64,000 nucleotides of DNA, from NCBI GenBank assembly GCA_003255025.1, contig QANY01006193.1:495646-559645 (forward strand), given 5' to 3'. The notes under the pieces are model-generated. The model was not told the origin of the DNA. It worked only from the letters and a program-made list of their open reading frames with translations, and did not search any database. This document shows positions 63,851 to 64,000 of this stretch, piece by piece. The position numbers and the translations under genes were made by a program. Source of the DNA: Datisca glomerata (taxonomy: Eukaryota; Streptophyta; Magnoliopsida; Cucurbitales; Datiscaceae). Each line of letters begins with the position of its first letter. The first letter of the stretch is position 1.

Positions 63851-64000
63851 TGTTAAAGATCAACCTACACATCAAGTTCCAAGGATTCAACATCTTAAAG
63901 ATGAGCACAATCAAGAAGGCAATGAGCAAATTAAAGAGGTTTCTAGTCCAATTAGCATGCCTCAAGGACCAATAACAAGGTCACGGTCTAAGAAGCTTCA
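63851..64000 (+). mobile_element. Start of GyK 3' LTR (runs off window)
   Basis: TGTTAAAGATCAACCTACAC onwards matches the start of the 5' LTR at 58627. Only 150 bases are in the window. Confidence 0.9.

Larger units (their letters stand above)
62940..64000 (+). pseudogene. GyK integrase core and C-terminus, open to window edge
   Basis: A single frame with no stop runs from 62940 to the end of the window (353 codons). It contains [39 protein letters not shown] and [12 protein letters not shown], so the complete D,D,E catalytic set is present. These are followed by [53 protein letters not shown] and FNVADLCPFDVGDALDLRSNPF. The frame crosses the polypurine tract and the LTR start at 63851 and goes on for at least 50 codons inside the LTR (GPITRSRSKKL). 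This is the best direct evidence that pol of this lineage overlaps the 3' LTR. Confidence 0.92.

Noticed and set aside
1..64000. Search for tRNA, rRNA, bacterial operons, defence systems or intron-containing host genes
   Set aside because: Nothing recognisable by eye; all long coding signals are retrotransposon, plastid-derived or the OEP16-3 retrocopy.

Overview
This window is repeat-dominated eukaryotic nuclear DNA, almost certainly from a seed plant and probably a eudicot. The evidence is Ty3/gypsy LTR retrotransposons primed by initiator tRNA-Met, plant-type LINEs (ORF1 with a DUF4283-like core and CCHC-like knuckle; ORF2 with endonuclease, RT and zf-RVT domains), a plastid ycf1 insertion, and a retrocopy of a plant OEP16-3 gene. 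I see no intron-containing host gene, rRNA, tRNA or CRISPR array. The species cannot be named from the sequence. Names L1-L16 (LINE copies), GyB/C/D/S/E/K (gypsy copies) and S1-S6 (satellite blocks) are mine.

Layout. (1) 1-20189 is a nest of gypsy and LINE copies: L1 (-), GyB (-; pol remnant, a GATAA microsatellite leader, PBS, LTR), L2 (-), GyC (-), then GyD (+). GyD is split by the composite LINE L3 (-), which carries L4 and the near-complete L5 (+, 9531-16281, 14-bp target-site duplication, TSD). The 3' LTR of GyD contains a processed, intact-ORF copy of OEP16-3 (CDS 18714-19211) with a poly(A) run and a perfect 15-bp TSD. (2) 20190-57737 reads as one tandem array of a ~169-bp satellite, always in the same orientation, split into blocks S1-S6 by LINE insertions L6-L16. 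Nested inside those are a solo gypsy LTR (29081-30107, 5-bp TSD) and a 2.6-kb plastid fragment carrying the 3' half of ycf1. (3) 57738-64000 holds two inverted gypsy LTR fragments and a third gypsy element, GyK (+; 5' LTR, PBS, leader, decayed gag-pol), whose 3' LTR begins at 63851 and runs off the window.

The gypsy copies look CRM-like: the pol frame runs across the polypurine tract and continues inside the 3' LTR. Together with a ~169-bp satellite this suggests a pericentromeric or centromeric location; that is inference. All retrotransposon polyproteins seen here are broken. Many nonsense codons look like C-to-T or G-to-A changes, as expected for old methylated DNA. The only host-derived open frame that could still make a full-length protein is the OEP16-3 retrocopy, and it carries a small duplication inside its key motif.

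The most interesting observations are the OEP16-3 retrogene inside an LTR; a chimeric LINE (L16) whose single TSD brackets two different LINE sequences, as expected from an RNA template jump; hairpins shared at the 5' and 3' ends of otherwise divergent LINEs; and an LTR-embedded 36-bp minisatellite that extends the integrase reading frame.
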